Source: an uncultured Bacteroidales bacterium (lineage in GTDB: Bacteria; Bacteroidota; Bacteroidia; Bacteroidales; WCHB1-69). Taken from it: a stretch of 64,000 bases of DNA. The DNA is taken from the NCBI GenBank assembly GCA_946409645.1, contig CAMJXE010000003.1, positions 1 to 64,000 of the forward strand, given 5' to 3'. Positions 8,413 to 17,145 of this stretch are shown one piece after another. Position 1 is the stretch's first letter; each line of letters opens with the position of its first letter. The notes beneath the pieces were generated by a model that was not told the origin of the DNA, searched no databases, and saw only the letters and a list, made by a program, of their open reading frames with translations. Position numbers and translations under genes: made by a program.

Positions 8413-8420
8413 TACCTTTG
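8413..8420 (+). promoter_or_regulatory. Bacteroidetes-type -7 box for yebC
   Basis: TACCTTTG, 56 bases ahead of the yebC ATG, in an A/T-rich divergent spacer shared with kdd. Confidence 0.6.
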
Positions 8421-8476
8421 CGGCGATTTTTTAATTCACGAATTTACTGTAGTATTCATATTTAAAATAAAAGAAA

Positions 8477-9202
8477 ATGGGAAGAGCTTTTGAATATCGT
8501 AAAGCAAGAATTTTCAAGAGAAACGCATATTTAGCCAAGACTTTCACACGCCTGGGCAAGGAAATCACGATGGCTGCCAAAGCCGGTGGCCCCGACCCTG
8601 AACAGAATTCCAAACTCCGTCTGCTAATCCAGTCCGCCAGAAACGAGAATATGCCGAAAGATAATATCGATCGCGCCATCAAACGCGCCTTCGAGAAAGA
8701 TATGTCCGATTACAAAGAGATGGTCTATGAAGGTCGCGGACCTCACGGCATTGCCATCCTCGTTGAGGCTGCCACCGACAACAACCAGCGTACTGTCGCC
8801 AACGTGCGCAGCTACTTCAACAAATTCGGAGGCTCCCTCGGCACCTCCGGAATGCTAGACTTCCTGTTCGACCATAAGAGCATCTTCACTGTTGCCCGCA
8901 CTCCTGAACTTGACATCGAGGAGTTCGAACTTGCGATGATGGATTTCGACGCCGAAATCGACGCCGACGACGAGGAAGTGATCGTGATGGCTGAATATAA
9001 AGCCTTTGGTCCCATCCAGAAATACTTGGAAGACAACAAGTACGAGATCAAGAGCTTCAAGTTCGACCGCATCCCGAAGGAACTCAAAACACTCACAGAC
9101 GAGGAACGCGCTGAAGTTAACCTCCTTCTCGACAAACTCAATGAGGATGAGGATGTCTCGAACGTGTATCACAATATGGAAGAACCCGAAGAGGCGGAAT
9201 AG
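8477..9202 (+). CDS. yebC: YebC/PmpR/TACO1 family protein
   Basis: A 241-residue protein with the Bacteroidetes-style N-terminus MGRAFEYRKARIFKR. The family's diagnostic stretch follows (RLGKEITMAAKAGGPDPEQN, then NMPKDNIDRAIKRA). Members are described as DNA-binding regulators or, more recently, translation factors that help at proline stretches. The acidic C-terminal tail (ending EEPEEAE) is common. It is transcribed from its own promoter. Beyond it a hexanucleotide-repeat spacer leads to the miaA pair, so co-transcription is uncertain. Confidence 0.9.
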   Translation: MGRAFEYRKARIFKRNAYLAKTFTRLGKEITMAAKAGGPDPEQNSKLRLLIQSARNENMPKDNIDRAIKRAFEKDMSDYKEMVYEGRGPHGIAILVEAATDNNQRTVANVRSYFNKFGGSLGTSGMLDFLFDHKSIFTVARTPELDIEEFELAMMDFDAEIDADDEEVIVMAEYKAFGPIQKYLEDNKYEIKSFKFDRIPKELKTLTDEERAEVNLLLDKLNEDEDVSNVYHNMEEPEEAE

Positions 9203-9205
9203 ACG

Positions 9206-9290
9206 TTGGCTTTGGCTTTGGCTTCAACTTTAACTTTAACTTTAACTATGACCTTCCCTATAAACTTGTAAGCTCGTAAGCCTGTAAGCC
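9206..9290. repeat. Short near-tandem repeats in the yebC downstream spacer
   Basis: Successive hexamers TTTGGC (three, the first partial), TTCAAC, then TTTAAC (three), followed by CTTGTAAG / CTCGTAAG / CCTGTAAG octamers. Non-coding simple-sequence spacer of the kind seen between many genes here. Confidence 0.7.
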
Positions 9291-9322
9291 TCATTAATCA
9301 ATAAACTATAACCATTAAAATC

Positions 9323-9925
9323 ATGTACTACTACAAATTCAAAGTGTTTTACGACGAGGTGGAGGACTTCGTGCGTGACGTGGATGTGCTCGCGAACACC
9401 AACTTTGAGGACTTCCACCTGTTCCTGTACAAGTGTCTGGGCTTGCAGGGTAATGAGTTCGCCGCCTTCTCCATCTGCGACCAGAAATGGAACAAGCAGA
9501 AGGAGATCACCATCATGGACACGTCGGAAGACGAGGTGGCGGAAGCGCCAGAGTATGACGACGAGGATTCGTTCAGCACGAAGACGCGTCTGCCGAAGTT
9601 CGTGATGAAAGACGCGATCCTGAAGGACTTCATCACCGATCCGCACCAGCATATCCTCTATGAGTACGACTTCATCGACCCGAAGACGTTCTACATCGAG
9701 TTCCAGAAGGCGGCGCAGACCGACAAACCCGAGGAGTTCCCGCGTTGCACTTTCCAGAAGGGGACCCTCCCTGTGCGGCTCACCGCCAAAGACCTGCCTC
9801 AGCCCGATGTCGATGAAGCGCAATTGCTTTTGGACGAACTGGAAGAGGAAGAGGACGACTTCGGCTTTGACGACGGCTACAACGAGGAGGACTACACCGA
9901 TCTGAATGAGTTCAGCGACTTTTAG
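9323..9925 (+). CDS. pRiA4b ORF-3-like / IS1096 TnpR-like domain protein
   Basis: A 200-residue acidic protein. It starts MYYYKFKVFYDEVEDFVRDV and has the pattern of the pRiA4b ORF-3-like fold (PF07929): a strand-rich N-terminus, a helix FEDFHLFLYKCLGL, then FAAFSICDQ and a conserved LYEYDFID around residue 113. The C-terminal 30 residues are nearly all Asp/Glu. Function is unknown; despite the name it is a chromosomal gene in Bacteroidetes. It overlaps the start of miaA by 20 bases, so the two are translationally linked. Confidence 0.75.
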   Translation: MYYYKFKVFYDEVEDFVRDVDVLANTNFEDFHLFLYKCLGLQGNEFAAFSICDQKWNKQKEITIMDTSEDEVAEAPEYDDEDSFSTKTRLPKFVMKDAILKDFITDPHQHILYEYDFIDPKTFYIEFQKAAQTDKPEEFPRCTFQKGTLPVRLTAKDLPQPDVDEAQLLLDELEEEEDDFGFDDGYNEEDYTDLNEFSDF

Positions 9926-10775
9926 TGGCCCGACGCTGTACATACTGACCGGCCCGACGGCAGTGGGCAAGACCGCCTATACCATCGAGCTGGCCCGACG
10001 CTGGCACGCGCCGATCATCTCGGCCGATTCCCGCCAGTTCTATAGAGAGATGCGCATCGGCACAGCTTTTCCCACCGAGGAGGAACTGGCCGCTGCGCAA
10101 CATTTTTTTGTGGGGATGCTCTCCATCCATGATTACTACAATGTGTATATGTTCGAGCAGGATGTGCTCAACCTGCTGAAAGAGCTGTTCCAAAAGCATC
10201 CCCTGGTCATCATGACCGGCGGCAGTCCGCAATATCTGGACGCGGTGTGCCATGGGGTCGATGAAATGCCCGACCCTGACCCGAACACGCGGCAATACGT
10301 CATCAACCTGTTCAACAACAACGGCGTAGAAGCATTGCACGCACAACTGCAACTCCTCGACCCTGAATATGCCGCCACAGTCAACCCCCATGACTCCAAG
10401 CGCATCATGCGGGCGTTGGAGGTGAGTCTGCAAACAGGAAAACCCTACTCTGAACATCTGCACAAGAAGCAAACCGTCCGTGATTTCAACATCGAGAAGC
10501 ACTTCCTCAACCGTCCGCGTGAAGTGCTCTTCGACCGCATCAACCGGCGGGTCGATAAAATGATGGAGGAGGGGCTGCTGGAGGAAGCGCGAGGATTGTT
10601 GCCCTATCGCGACCTCAACGCCCTCAACACGGTGGGCTACCGGGAATTGTTCGACTGTTTCGACGGCAAATGCACGCTGGAACAGGCGGTTACGGACATC
10701 AAGACGCACACCCGCAGATACGCGAAGCGGCAGATTACGTGGTTCAAAAGGGAATATCAGGAGATCCTCCTGTAG
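9906..10775 (+). CDS. miaA: tRNA dimethylallyltransferase
   Basis: A 289-residue enzyme transferring dimethylallyl from DMAPP to A37 of tRNAs reading UNN codons. The P-loop GPTAVGKT is at residues 16-23, ISADSRQFYREMRIGTAFPT forms the substrate loop, and GGSPQYLDAVCHG and the C-terminal NTVGYRELFD and RRYAKRQITWFKR are family hallmarks. The start ATG lies inside the end of the preceding acidic-tail gene. Length is slightly short for MiaA but all catalytic segments are present. Confidence 0.95.
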   Translation: MSSATFSGPTLYILTGPTAVGKTAYTIELARRWHAPIISADSRQFYREMRIGTAFPTEEELAAAQHFFVGMLSIHDYYNVYMFEQDVLNLLKELFQKHPLVIMTGGSPQYLDAVCHGVDEMPDPDPNTRQYVINLFNNNGVEALHAQLQLLDPEYAATVNPHDSKRIMRALEVSLQTGKPYSEHLHKKQTVRDFNIEKHFLNRPREVLFDRINRRVDKMMEEGLLEEARGLLPYRDLNALNTVGYRELFDCFDGKCTLEQAVTDIKTHTRRYAKRQITWFKREYQEILL

Positions 10776-11033
10776 ATGCGCGACGGGGCGCACATCAATA
10801 AAAGGAAAAACAGCTCATTTAAGTCTCTCTGGGCGATCTATAAAACAATTCCCTCTTTCCGCTCCAGCTTATGTGTCGCTCAGTTAGACACGATTGAGCG
10901 TAATGCAGTACTCGAAAAGAATGCTTGCCAGTGTTTCAGAGTGAATAGGAAACGGATATGTCTTGACAACAGGACGGATCATGTAAGCGCAACGGTCGAG
11001 AAAAATTATTTCCCGCCGTAAGAAAAAAAAATG
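10776..11033. other. Spacer between miaA and the ferredoxin oxidoreductase operon
   Basis: About 260 bases without a convincing gene. An 81-codon open frame directly after the miaA stop has no recognisable features and biased residues, so it is not called. A weak hairpin (CGCTCA...TGAGCG) lies near 10875-10900. Confidence 0.5.
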
Positions 11034-11041
11034 TACATTTG
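11034..11041 (+). promoter_or_regulatory. Bacteroidetes-type -7 box for the korDABC operon
   Basis: TACATTTG preceded by an A-run, 69 bases before the ferredoxin-subunit ATG. No other promoter-like box is seen until after the gamma subunit, so it should drive four genes. Confidence 0.6.
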
Positions 11042-11109
11042 CCACTTGATATTTTTATGGTCGAAATCAACAAAAAATCAATACAATAACTCTCTAAAAT
11101 ATTAAAATT

Positions 11110-11337
11110 ATGGCATTTAAAGGAGCTTTAGTCATCGACACTGAAAAGTGTAAAGGTTGTGCCGTCTGCATAACCGGTTGTCCGCAAGACCCGAAATGCA
11201 TCGCCCTCTCCAAGAAGGTGAATGCCAAGGGTTACAACTATCTCGAAATGGTCAACGAGGACGCTTGCATCGGTTGCGCAAGCTGCGCAGTGATCTGTCC
11301 CGACGGGGTCATTGAAGTGTACCGCGCTAAGTGCTAA
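11110..11337 (+). CDS. korD: 2-oxoacid:ferredoxin oxidoreductase, ferredoxin-like delta subunit
   Basis: A 75-residue protein with two 4Fe-4S cluster motifs, CKGCAVCITGCP (from about residue 14) and CIGCASCAVICP (from about residue 54). It carries electrons from the catalytic subunits to ferredoxin. It is the first gene of a four-gene operon in the order delta-alpha-beta-gamma, 53 bases ahead of the alpha subunit. Whether the physiological substrate is 2-oxoglutarate or branched-chain 2-oxoacids (VOR) cannot be decided from sequence by eye. Confidence 0.88.
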   Translation: MAFKGALVIDTEKCKGCAVCITGCPQDPKCIALSKKVNAKGYNYLEMVNEDACIGCASCAVICPDGVIEVYRAKC

Positions 11338-11390
11338 TTCGCGCGAGGAATCAAGAATTTTAACAACAATTAATTAAAACATCTATCAAA

Positions 11391-12470
11391 ATGGCAAAAC
11401 AATTAGTATTAATGAAGGGAAACCAGGCCATTGCTGAAGCCGCCATCCGTTGTGGCTGTGACGGTTACTTTGGCTATCCCATTACCCCGCAGTCAGAAGT
11501 GCTGGAGCACCTGATGGCGGAGAGACCATATTTGACCACTGGCATGGTTGTTCTGCAAGCTGAGAGCGAATTGGCTTCCATCAACATGGTTTATGCAGGC
11601 GCTGCTGCCGGCAAACGCGTCATGACCTCATCTTCCTCCCCGGGATTCTCCCTAATGCAGGAAGGCCTTTCTTATATCGCAGGCGCCGAGCTGCCCGCAT
11701 TGTGTGTGAACGTCGTTCGCGGCGGCCCCGGCCTCGGTACCATCCAACCTTCCCAGTCCGACTATTTCCAGACCACCAAGGGCGGCGGTCACGGCGACTA
11801 TCGTCTGATCACTCTCGCCCCCGCTTCTGTGCAGGAGATGTACGACTTCGTGGAACTGGGCTTCGACCTCGCTTTCAAATACCGCAACCCGGTCGCCATC
11901 CTCTCTGACGGTGTCATCGGCCAGGTGATGGAGAAAGTCATGGTTGACGACTACAAACCGCGTTGGACCAACGAATATATCGAAGAAAATTGTCCTTGGG
12001 CTGCCACCGGACACCGTTCCACCGGCAAACACCGCATCGTGACTTCCCTCGAACTGGAAGCTCTTAAACAAGAGGCAATCAACGACCGCATCCAGGCCAA
12101 ATATCGCAAATGCGAAGAGGAAGATGCTCGTTACGAAGCTATTCAATGCGACGATGCTGAATACATTTTCGTGGCTTACGGATCTGCAGCCCGTATCTGC
12201 ATGAAGTCTGTTGAGCTCGCACGCGCCGAAGGCATGAAGGTCGGTTTGATCCGCCCGATCACCTTGTGGCCTTTCCCGAAGAAAGCAGTTGCTGAAATCG
12301 GCGGCCGCATGAAGAAAATCCTCTGTGTTGAGATGAGCGGCGGCCAAATGATCGAAGACGTGAAACTGGCTGTCGATTGCAAAGTCCCCGTCGAACACTA
12401 CGGTCGCTACGGTGGTGTTATCCCGACCCCGGTTGAGATTTTCGAAGCGATGAAAAAAATGGTTAAATAA
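11391..12470 (+). CDS. 2-oxoacid:ferredoxin oxidoreductase alpha subunit (KorA/VorB-like)
   Basis: A 359-residue subunit holding the pyrimidine-binding and transketolase C-terminal-like domains. Family features include GNQAIAEAAIRCGCDGYFGY, then PITPQSEV near the start, VVLQAESELASINMVYAGAAA, and RGGPGLGTIQPSQSDYFQ. It forms the TPP enzyme with the following beta subunit to convert a 2-oxoacid plus CoA into acyl-CoA, CO2 and reduced ferredoxin. The naming here overlaps with 3-methyl-2-oxobutanoate dehydrogenase VorB; both describe close relatives. Confidence 0.9.
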   Translation: MAKQLVLMKGNQAIAEAAIRCGCDGYFGYPITPQSEVLEHLMAERPYLTTGMVVLQAESELASINMVYAGAAAGKRVMTSSSSPGFSLMQEGLSYIAGAELPALCVNVVRGGPGLGTIQPSQSDYFQTTKGGGHGDYRLITLAPASVQEMYDFVELGFDLAFKYRNPVAILSDGVIGQVMEKVMVDDYKPRWTNEYIEENCPWAATGHRSTGKHRIVTSLELEALKQEAINDRIQAKYRKCEEEDARYEAIQCDDAEYIFVAYGSAARICMKSVELARAEGMKVGLIRPITLWPFPKKAVAEIGGRMKKILCVEMSGGQMIEDVKLAVDCKVPVEHYGRYGGVIPTPVEIFEAMKKMVK

Positions 12471-12487
12471 TTTAAGCACTTGAAATT

Positions 12488-13330
12488 ATGACAAGAGAAG
12501 ATATAATCAAACCCGAAAATTTGGTGTACAAACGCACTCCGGTTCTCACGGATGCAACAATGCACTATTGTCCTGGTTGCGGTCACGGCGTCGTACACAG
12601 AATCATCGCCGAGGTGATCGAGGAAATGGGCATTCAAGACAATGTCATCGGTATCTCCCCTGTGGGTTGTTCCGTGCTGGCATACAACTATTTCGACGTT
12701 GACTTCGTGGAAGCCGCACACGGTCGTGCTCCGGCTTGCGCTTCTGCTATCAAACGTCTCCGCCCCGAGACCTTCGTGTTCTCCTATCAGGGAGACGGCG
12801 ACTTGGCCTCCATCGGCTGCGGCGAGGTTGTCCACGCCTGCAACCGCGGCGAGAACATCACCATGATCTTCATCAACAACGGTATCTACGGTATGACCGG
12901 CGGTCAGATGGCTCCCACCACCCTTGAGGGTATGGAGACCGTGACCTGTCCCTACGGCCGTGATCCGAAACTGATGGGTCACACCATGCGTTTGACTGAA
13001 ATGCTGGCTCAACTTCCTGGCACGTACTATGTCACCCGTCAGGCCGTCTATACCCCGGCAGCTGCCCGCAAGTGCAAGAAAGCCATCCGTCAGGCCTTCG
13101 AGAATCAGAAACTTAACAAGGGCGTCTCTTTCGTGGAAGTGACCTCCAACTGTAACTCCGGTTGGAAGATGACTCCCGTCCAAGCCAACAAGTGGATGGA
13201 AGAGAACACGCTCAAATACTTCCCGCTCGGCGACATGAAAGTGGACGGCAAGTTCGATCCCAAGTTCATCGAGCGCGTGGCTACTTTCGATCAGCCCAAC
13301 GAAACCATCTTTTCACTCAGAAAAAAATAA
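12488..13330 (+). CDS. korB: 2-oxoacid:ferredoxin oxidoreductase beta subunit (TPP-binding)
   Basis: A 280-residue subunit with the TPP/Mg motif GDGDLASIGCGE followed by ITMIFINNGIYGMTGGQ (GDG...NN pattern). An early HYCPGCGHG motif supplies cysteines typical of the family. It starts 17 bases after the alpha subunit and is followed after 19 bases by the gamma subunit, giving a tight operon. In an anaerobe this enzyme yields acyl-CoA that the ADP-forming ligase at 29.2 kb could use to make ATP; that link is inferred. Confidence 0.92.
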   Translation: MTREDIIKPENLVYKRTPVLTDATMHYCPGCGHGVVHRIIAEVIEEMGIQDNVIGISPVGCSVLAYNYFDVDFVEAAHGRAPACASAIKRLRPETFVFSYQGDGDLASIGCGEVVHACNRGENITMIFINNGIYGMTGGQMAPTTLEGMETVTCPYGRDPKLMGHTMRLTEMLAQLPGTYYVTRQAVYTPAAARKCKKAIRQAFENQKLNKGVSFVEVTSNCNSGWKMTPVQANKWMEENTLKYFPLGDMKVDGKFDPKFIERVATFDQPNETIFSLRKK

Positions 13331-13349
13331 TCATTAAAATCACAAGAAA

Positions 13350-13901
13350 ATGACTGAAGAAATCATTATAGCAGGCTTCGGCGGACAAGGTGTGCTCTCC
13401 ATGGGTAAGATCCTCGCATACGCCGGCATCATGCAAGACAAAGAAGTGAGCTGGTTGCCCTCTTACGGTCCTGAAATGCGCGGTGGTACTTCCAACGTCA
13501 CCGTCATCCTCAGCGACGAGCGCATCTGCTCCCCCTATCTGAACCAATTCGACACGGCTATCATCCTCAACCAACAGTCTATGGACAAGTTTGAGTCTGC
13601 CGTGAAACCTGGCGGTCTCCTGGTTTACGACCCCAACGGTATTTCTCACCACCCTACCCGCAAGGACATCAACATCTATCAAGTGGCAGCAACCGACAAG
13701 GCCAGCGAGCTGGGCATCGCTAAGCTGTTCAACATGATCGTGCTGGGTGGTTTCCTGAAAGTGAAACCCCTTGTCACCCCCGAAATGTTGCACAAAGGTC
13801 TGGAGAAATCCCTGCCTGAGCGTCACCACCACCTCATCCCCAAGAACGAGGAAGCTGTGGAAATCGGCAAGGGTCTGTTGACTCCCTACCACACGATTTA
13901 A
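13350..13901 (+). CDS. korC: 2-oxoacid:ferredoxin oxidoreductase gamma subunit
   Basis: A 183-residue CoA-binding-side subunit. It starts EIIIAGFGGQGVLSMGKILA, the glycine-rich opening of the gamma family, and continues SWLPSYGPEMRGGTSNVTV, also conserved. It completes the four-subunit complex. The operon ends with a 28-bp palindrome and then a clear terminator. Confidence 0.92.
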   Translation: MTEEIIIAGFGGQGVLSMGKILAYAGIMQDKEVSWLPSYGPEMRGGTSNVTVILSDERICSPYLNQFDTAIILNQQSMDKFESAVKPGGLLVYDPNGISHHPTRKDINIYQVAATDKASELGIAKLFNMIVLGGFLKVKPLVTPEMLHKGLEKSLPERHHHLIPKNEEAVEIGKGLLTPYHTI

Positions 13902-13911
13902 TGTCAACACT

Positions 13912-13939
13912 GTAGAGACGTGCTATATCACGTCTTTAC
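13912..13939. repeat. 28-bp palindrome, GTAGAGACG family
   Basis: Arms GTAGAGACG and CGTCTTTAC (one change) around the core TGCTATATCA, just after the kor operon. Confidence 0.7.
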
Positions 13940-13953
13940 AATATATATTATTT

Positions 13954-13983
13954 AGGGACGGTCAATTAGGCCGTCCTTTTTAG
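13954..13983 (+). terminator. Terminator of the kor operon
   Basis: Stem GGACGG/CCGTCC (13956-13961 with 13971-13976) followed by a T-run. Confidence 0.75.
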
Positions 13984-14162
13984 TTATGAGTTAGTGTTAA
14001 AGCATTTGGAGAAAAGACGAGGAAAATTTGCGGAAAGTGAGAGCCGATAGTCACAGCTGATATAGTAAAAGGCTTGGGTGTTTTTTGTATTTTGTTGATT
14101 TATAACATGATAAAAATATTTCAGAAAAAATCAAGAGATGGTTGATACAATGAAAAAAAGTG

Positions 14163-14170
14163 TATCTTTG
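14163..14170 (+). promoter_or_regulatory. -7 box for tRNA-Pro
   Basis: TATCTTTG, 15 bases ahead of the mature tRNA 5' end. Confidence 0.65.
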
Positions 14171-14184
14171 CCGCTGTAAAGATT

Positions 14185-14258
14185 CGGGGTGTGGCGCAGT
14201 TGGCTAGCGCACTTGCATGGGGTGCAAGGGGTCGGAAGTTCGAGTCTTCTCACCCCGA
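14185..14258 (+). tRNA. tRNA-Pro (anticodon GGG)
   Basis: A full 74-base cloverleaf: acceptor CGGGGTG/CACCCCG, D stem GCGC/GCGC, anticodon stem CTTGC/GCAAG with loop ATGGGGT (anticodon GGG), T stem GGAAG/CTTCT with loop TTCGAGT, discriminator A. The 5' C1 is typical of proline tRNAs. CCA is not encoded. It has its own promoter box and terminator. Confidence 0.92.
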
Positions 14259-14288
14259 CAATTTTTACGGTAATGGTAATAATCTTTG

Positions 14289-14318
14289 AGCGTGGCTTTC
14301 GGGTCACGCTTTTCTTGT
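14289..14318 (+). terminator. Terminator after tRNA-Pro
   Basis: Stem AGCGTG (14289-14294) with CACGCT (14305-14310), then TTTTCTTGTTTT. Confidence 0.7.
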
Positions 14319-14420
14319 TTTAGGCAATATGCAAAAGTGTATAGGTCAATGTCAAAGTCAAAGTAATCCAAAATGTGACAAAAAATAATCATCGGTGGCA
14401 AATTGTTTATAAATAAAATG

Positions 14421-14428
14421 TACCTTTG
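14421..14428 (+). promoter_or_regulatory. -7 box for the threonine dehydrogenase gene
   Basis: TACCTTTG, 40 bases ahead of the ATG at 14468. Its position makes the in-frame upstream start at 14426 implausible, as that would lie inside the promoter. Confidence 0.65.
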
Positions 14429-14467
14429 CACCCTCAAAATTTTGTATTCACAAAAAATAAGATAAAG

Positions 14468-15421
14468 ATGAAAAAAATATTGGTCATTGGAGCGTGCGGA
14501 CAGATTGGTTCAGAGTTAACCCCCGCATTGCGTGCAGTTTACGGGACCGACAACGTGGTTGCCGCTGACATGATTTATCCCTTGAAGGGCGATTTGGCGG
14601 ATGCTGGTCCGTCGTGCAAAATCGACGCCACCAACGCGCAAGACATCGCCGATGCGGTGAAAAAATACAACATCGACGCGATTTACAACCTCGCTGCCAT
14701 CCTCTCTGCGAAGGCTGAGGCCAACCCGATGTTAGGCTGGAACGTAGGCGTGGGCGCGCTCATCAACTGCTTGGAAGTCTCCCGCGAGTTCGGCTGCTCC
14801 CTCTTCACTCCCAGCTCCATCGGCGCATTCGGTCCCGACACGCCGCACGACATGACCCCGCAAGACACCATCCAACGTCCGAAGACGATTTACGGTGTCA
14901 CCAAGGTCACGGGCGAGCTGCTCAGCGACTACTACTTCAAACGTTTCGGCGTGGATACGCGTTCGGTGCGTTTCCCGGGACTGATTTCCAACGTGACGCT
15001 TCCCGGCGGCGGCACCACCGACTACGCTGTGGAGATTTATTACGCAGCTGTGAAGGGCGAAAAGTTCGTCTGCCCCATTGCGAAAGGCACCTTTATGGAC
15101 ATGATGTACATGCCCGACGCATTGAAGGCCGCCATGGATCTTATGGAAGCCGACCCGACCAAACTGGTCCATCGCAACTCTTTCAACATCACGGCTATGA
15201 GTTTCGATCCGGAGATGATTTACAACGAGATCAAGAAGCATATCCCCGACTTCCAGATGGAGTACCAGTACGACGAGCTGCGCCAGACCATCGCCGACTC
15301 CTGGCCGAACCAAATGGACGACCACTGCGCCCGCGAGGAGTGGGGATTCAAGCCCCAGTACGACCTCGCCTCCATGACCGTTGATATGATCAAGGTGCTG
15401 AAGGCAAAATACCAGAAATAG
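14468..15421 (+). CDS. SDR-type L-threonine 3-dehydrogenase-like NAD-dependent epimerase/dehydratase
   Basis: A 317-residue cytoplasmic enzyme. It has the nucleotide motif VIGACGQIGSEL at residues 5-16, a DATN acid position, and the catalytic YGVTKVTGE (YxxxK). The region VRFPGLIS followed by GGGTTDYAVEIYYAA is typical of the short-chain L-threonine dehydrogenases of Bacteroidetes, which oxidise threonine to 2-amino-3-oxobutyrate. The partner gene kbl is not adjacent. A related sugar epimerase is less likely but not excluded. Monocistronic with its own promoter and terminator. Confidence 0.82.
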   Translation: MKKILVIGACGQIGSELTPALRAVYGTDNVVAADMIYPLKGDLADAGPSCKIDATNAQDIADAVKKYNIDAIYNLAAILSAKAEANPMLGWNVGVGALINCLEVSREFGCSLFTPSSIGAFGPDTPHDMTPQDTIQRPKTIYGVTKVTGELLSDYYFKRFGVDTRSVRFPGLISNVTLPGGGTTDYAVEIYYAAVKGEKFVCPIAKGTFMDMMYMPDALKAAMDLMEADPTKLVHRNSFNITAMSFDPEMIYNEIKKHIPDFQMEYQYDELRQTIADSWPNQMDDHCAREEWGFKPQYDLASMTVDMIKVLKAKYQK

Positions 15422-15453
15422 CGTTTATTGCAGAAATATTCACGAAAATACGG

Positions 15454-15491
15454 AAAAGTGCGGAAACTTTGAGAAGGGTCCGCACTTTTTT
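15454..15491 (+). terminator. Strong terminator after the threonine dehydrogenase gene
   Basis: Perfect arms AAAAGTGCGGA (15454-15464) and TCCGCACTTTT (15479-15489) with a T-run. Confidence 0.85.
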
Positions 15492-15604
15492 ATGTCACAT
15501 TTTTTGTATTTGCCTCGGAAATCATCATGTTTCTGCTTTTTCATGTCATTGTTGTGATTAGTGAGCAGAATTGAACCGATATGGCAATGTGTAGTAGAAA
15601 CTAC

Positions 15605-15678
15605 TTCCTTCAGCAGCCTCGGAGAGGCAACACGCGCGAAGCGCAATTAACCCCACAGAAGCGAAACGCAGTGTGGGG
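15605..15678 (+). repeat. 74-bp dispersed stem-loop repeat, full copy
   Basis: Near-identical to 60184-60257 and, in part and inverted, to 6974-7022. It contains GCCTCGGAGAGGC and a CCCCACA...TGTGGGG stem. It lies in the convergent spacer between the threonine dehydrogenase and acyltransferase genes. Confidence 0.8.
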
Positions 15679-15698
15679 CTATGGATACCCCCCCTTCA

Positions 15699-17066
15699 TC
15701 AATACAACATCCCCTCTATCTCCCCCATAATCCGCGTGCTCAGTCCGCAAAGCGTCCTGTATGTCTCCGTGTTGCGGAGGCGGCGGGCCTTGAAGAGCAG
15801 GCGAAGCTTGCGGAAGGCTTTTTTCAGGTCGGCGGCGATGACACCGGTGATAGCTGACAATATTACATATAATAAGCCGATCCAGAAGTGGTGGCTTACC
15901 AGACTGACCACAATCAGGAGGATGATGTACCAAATCGGGAAAGTGAACGCCGTGCCGAGGGAGTATTGGAAGGTGGAGTGCATCATCTTGTCTTTGATCT
16001 TGTGGGCGAAATGCTTTGCTATCCACGAGGGCAGGAGGTTGTTAAGGTATCCGAAAAGGAAGATCGGCAGTGACAAGATTGAGAGGAGGATGTGCAGTAC
16101 CATCTTGAAGCCGGATACTTTGCGGTTGATAGCCCAGGAGTTCAGACCGGTCTTTTGGAGCAAATCCATGTATTGTCGCAGATCGTCCATCAAGGAGGAG
16201 AAGCGGTCGGGTTGTTCGTCGCGTAGTTTGTGTACGGCGGCGATAGTCTCCATGTCGGCTTTCTTTTGGTTAGACAGTAGCTTGTTGTTCAGTTCTTTAC
16301 GTATAAGTATGGGCTCTCGCATGATGCGTGTGAGTTCGTCGATTTCGTGGTAGTATTCTGGAAAATCGATGTCGGGGGTCATCTCCTTGACCCGTGCTCG
16401 CGCCTTCTCGTTGAGGGCAAGATAAGCGGGGTTGGGGGTCTCCTTGTACATGTCGAAGAATTCTTCGAAGGTGAAGGGCTTGCCGCAGGTGACCGTCAAA
16501 TCTTCGCGAGCTTCGAAGTAGTTGGAATAGTGGATATTGAGTGGCAGAATCTGCAGGTTAAGGTTGAAGTCGTTGATCTCTTCTGCGGTGAAGGCGATGC
16601 GGCTGAACCCTTTCTTAAAAGTGCTCATGTAGTGTCCTTGCTGATGCCCAGCTTCGGGGAAGATGACCAGCGAGCGTCCTTTTTGGAGGATTTGTGCCGC
16701 ATGATTGAAGATGGCCAAGTCTTTCTCAATGTCGCTGCGGCCACCGTCGCGGTGGCGGAAGACGGGCAGGATTTTCAGAAATCTCAATGCTTTGGCCACT
16801 GCATCCTTCTTGAAAATGTCGCCGCGAGCGATGAAAACCGGCTGACGGCGGTCGTGCCCGTAAAGTGCATGCAGAATCGCCATCGCGTCCATCATGCCGT
16901 TTTGGTGGTTGGCGATGACCAATGTCGGAATCCCTTTCGGCGGGATGTTTTCAGGATTGACAACCCGGAATTTGCGGTAATATATCACATTGTGCGCTCC
17001 CCTCAGATAGGCCATGAGCAGATCGTATTTCCATGAGGGTCGGTCGATGTTCTCGAATGATATCAT
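15699..17066 (-). CDS. 1-acyl-sn-glycerol-3-phosphate acyltransferase family protein (PlsC-like)
   Basis: A 455-residue membrane-linked acyltransferase. The catalytic block VIANHQNGMMDAMAIL carries the His and Asp in the Bacteroidetes HQNxxMD variant, followed by the FPEAGHQQGHYMSTFKKG block. The C-terminal third holds several hydrophobic segments (for example MVLHILLSILSLPIFLFGYL) that probably anchor it in the inner membrane. Expected role: adding an acyl chain during phospholipid or related lipid synthesis. It is longer than simple PlsC because of the C-terminal membrane region. Substrate unknown. Confidence 0.82.
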   Translation of the reverse strand: MISFENIDRPSWKYDLLMAYLRGAHNVIYYRKFRVVNPENIPPKGIPTLVIANHQNGMMDAMAILHALYGHDRRQPVFIARGDIFKKDAVAKALRFLKILPVFRHRDGGRSDIEKDLAIFNHAAQILQKGRSLVIFPEAGHQQGHYMSTFKKGFSRIAFTAEEINDFNLNLQILPLNIHYSNYFEAREDLTVTCGKPFTFEEFFDMYKETPNPAYLALNEKARARVKEMTPDIDFPEYYHEIDELTRIMREPILIRKELNNKLLSNQKKADMETIAAVHKLRDEQPDRFSSLMDDLRQYMDLLQKTGLNSWAINRKVSGFKMVLHILLSILSLPIFLFGYLNNLLPSWIAKHFAHKIKDKMMHSTFQYSLGTAFTFPIWYIILLIVVSLVSHHFWIGLLYVILSAITGVIAADLKKAFRKLRLLFKARRLRNTETYRTLCGLSTRIMGEIEGMLY

Positions 17067-17075
17067 GTTCTTTTT

Positions 17076-17100
17076 GTGAATAGTGAATAGTGATTAGTGA
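17076..17100. repeat. GTGAATA short tandem repeat
   Basis: GTGAATA, GTGAATA and GTGATTA in a row, just upstream of the acyltransferase start on its strand. The same motif appears inverted at about 21722-21741. Confidence 0.6.
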
Positions 17101-17145
17101 ACCCTAGAGACGCGATGCATTGAGCCTCTGCAACGTCATAAGTCT

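Noticed and set aside
10776..11021. 81-codon open frame right after miaA
   Set aside because: No signal, domain or credible composition; it overlaps the approach to the kor promoter.
14204..14437. Minus-strand open frame crossing tRNA-Pro
   Set aside because: The tail RGEKTRTSDPLHPMQVR is the translated antisense of a tRNA gene, a common annotation artefact.
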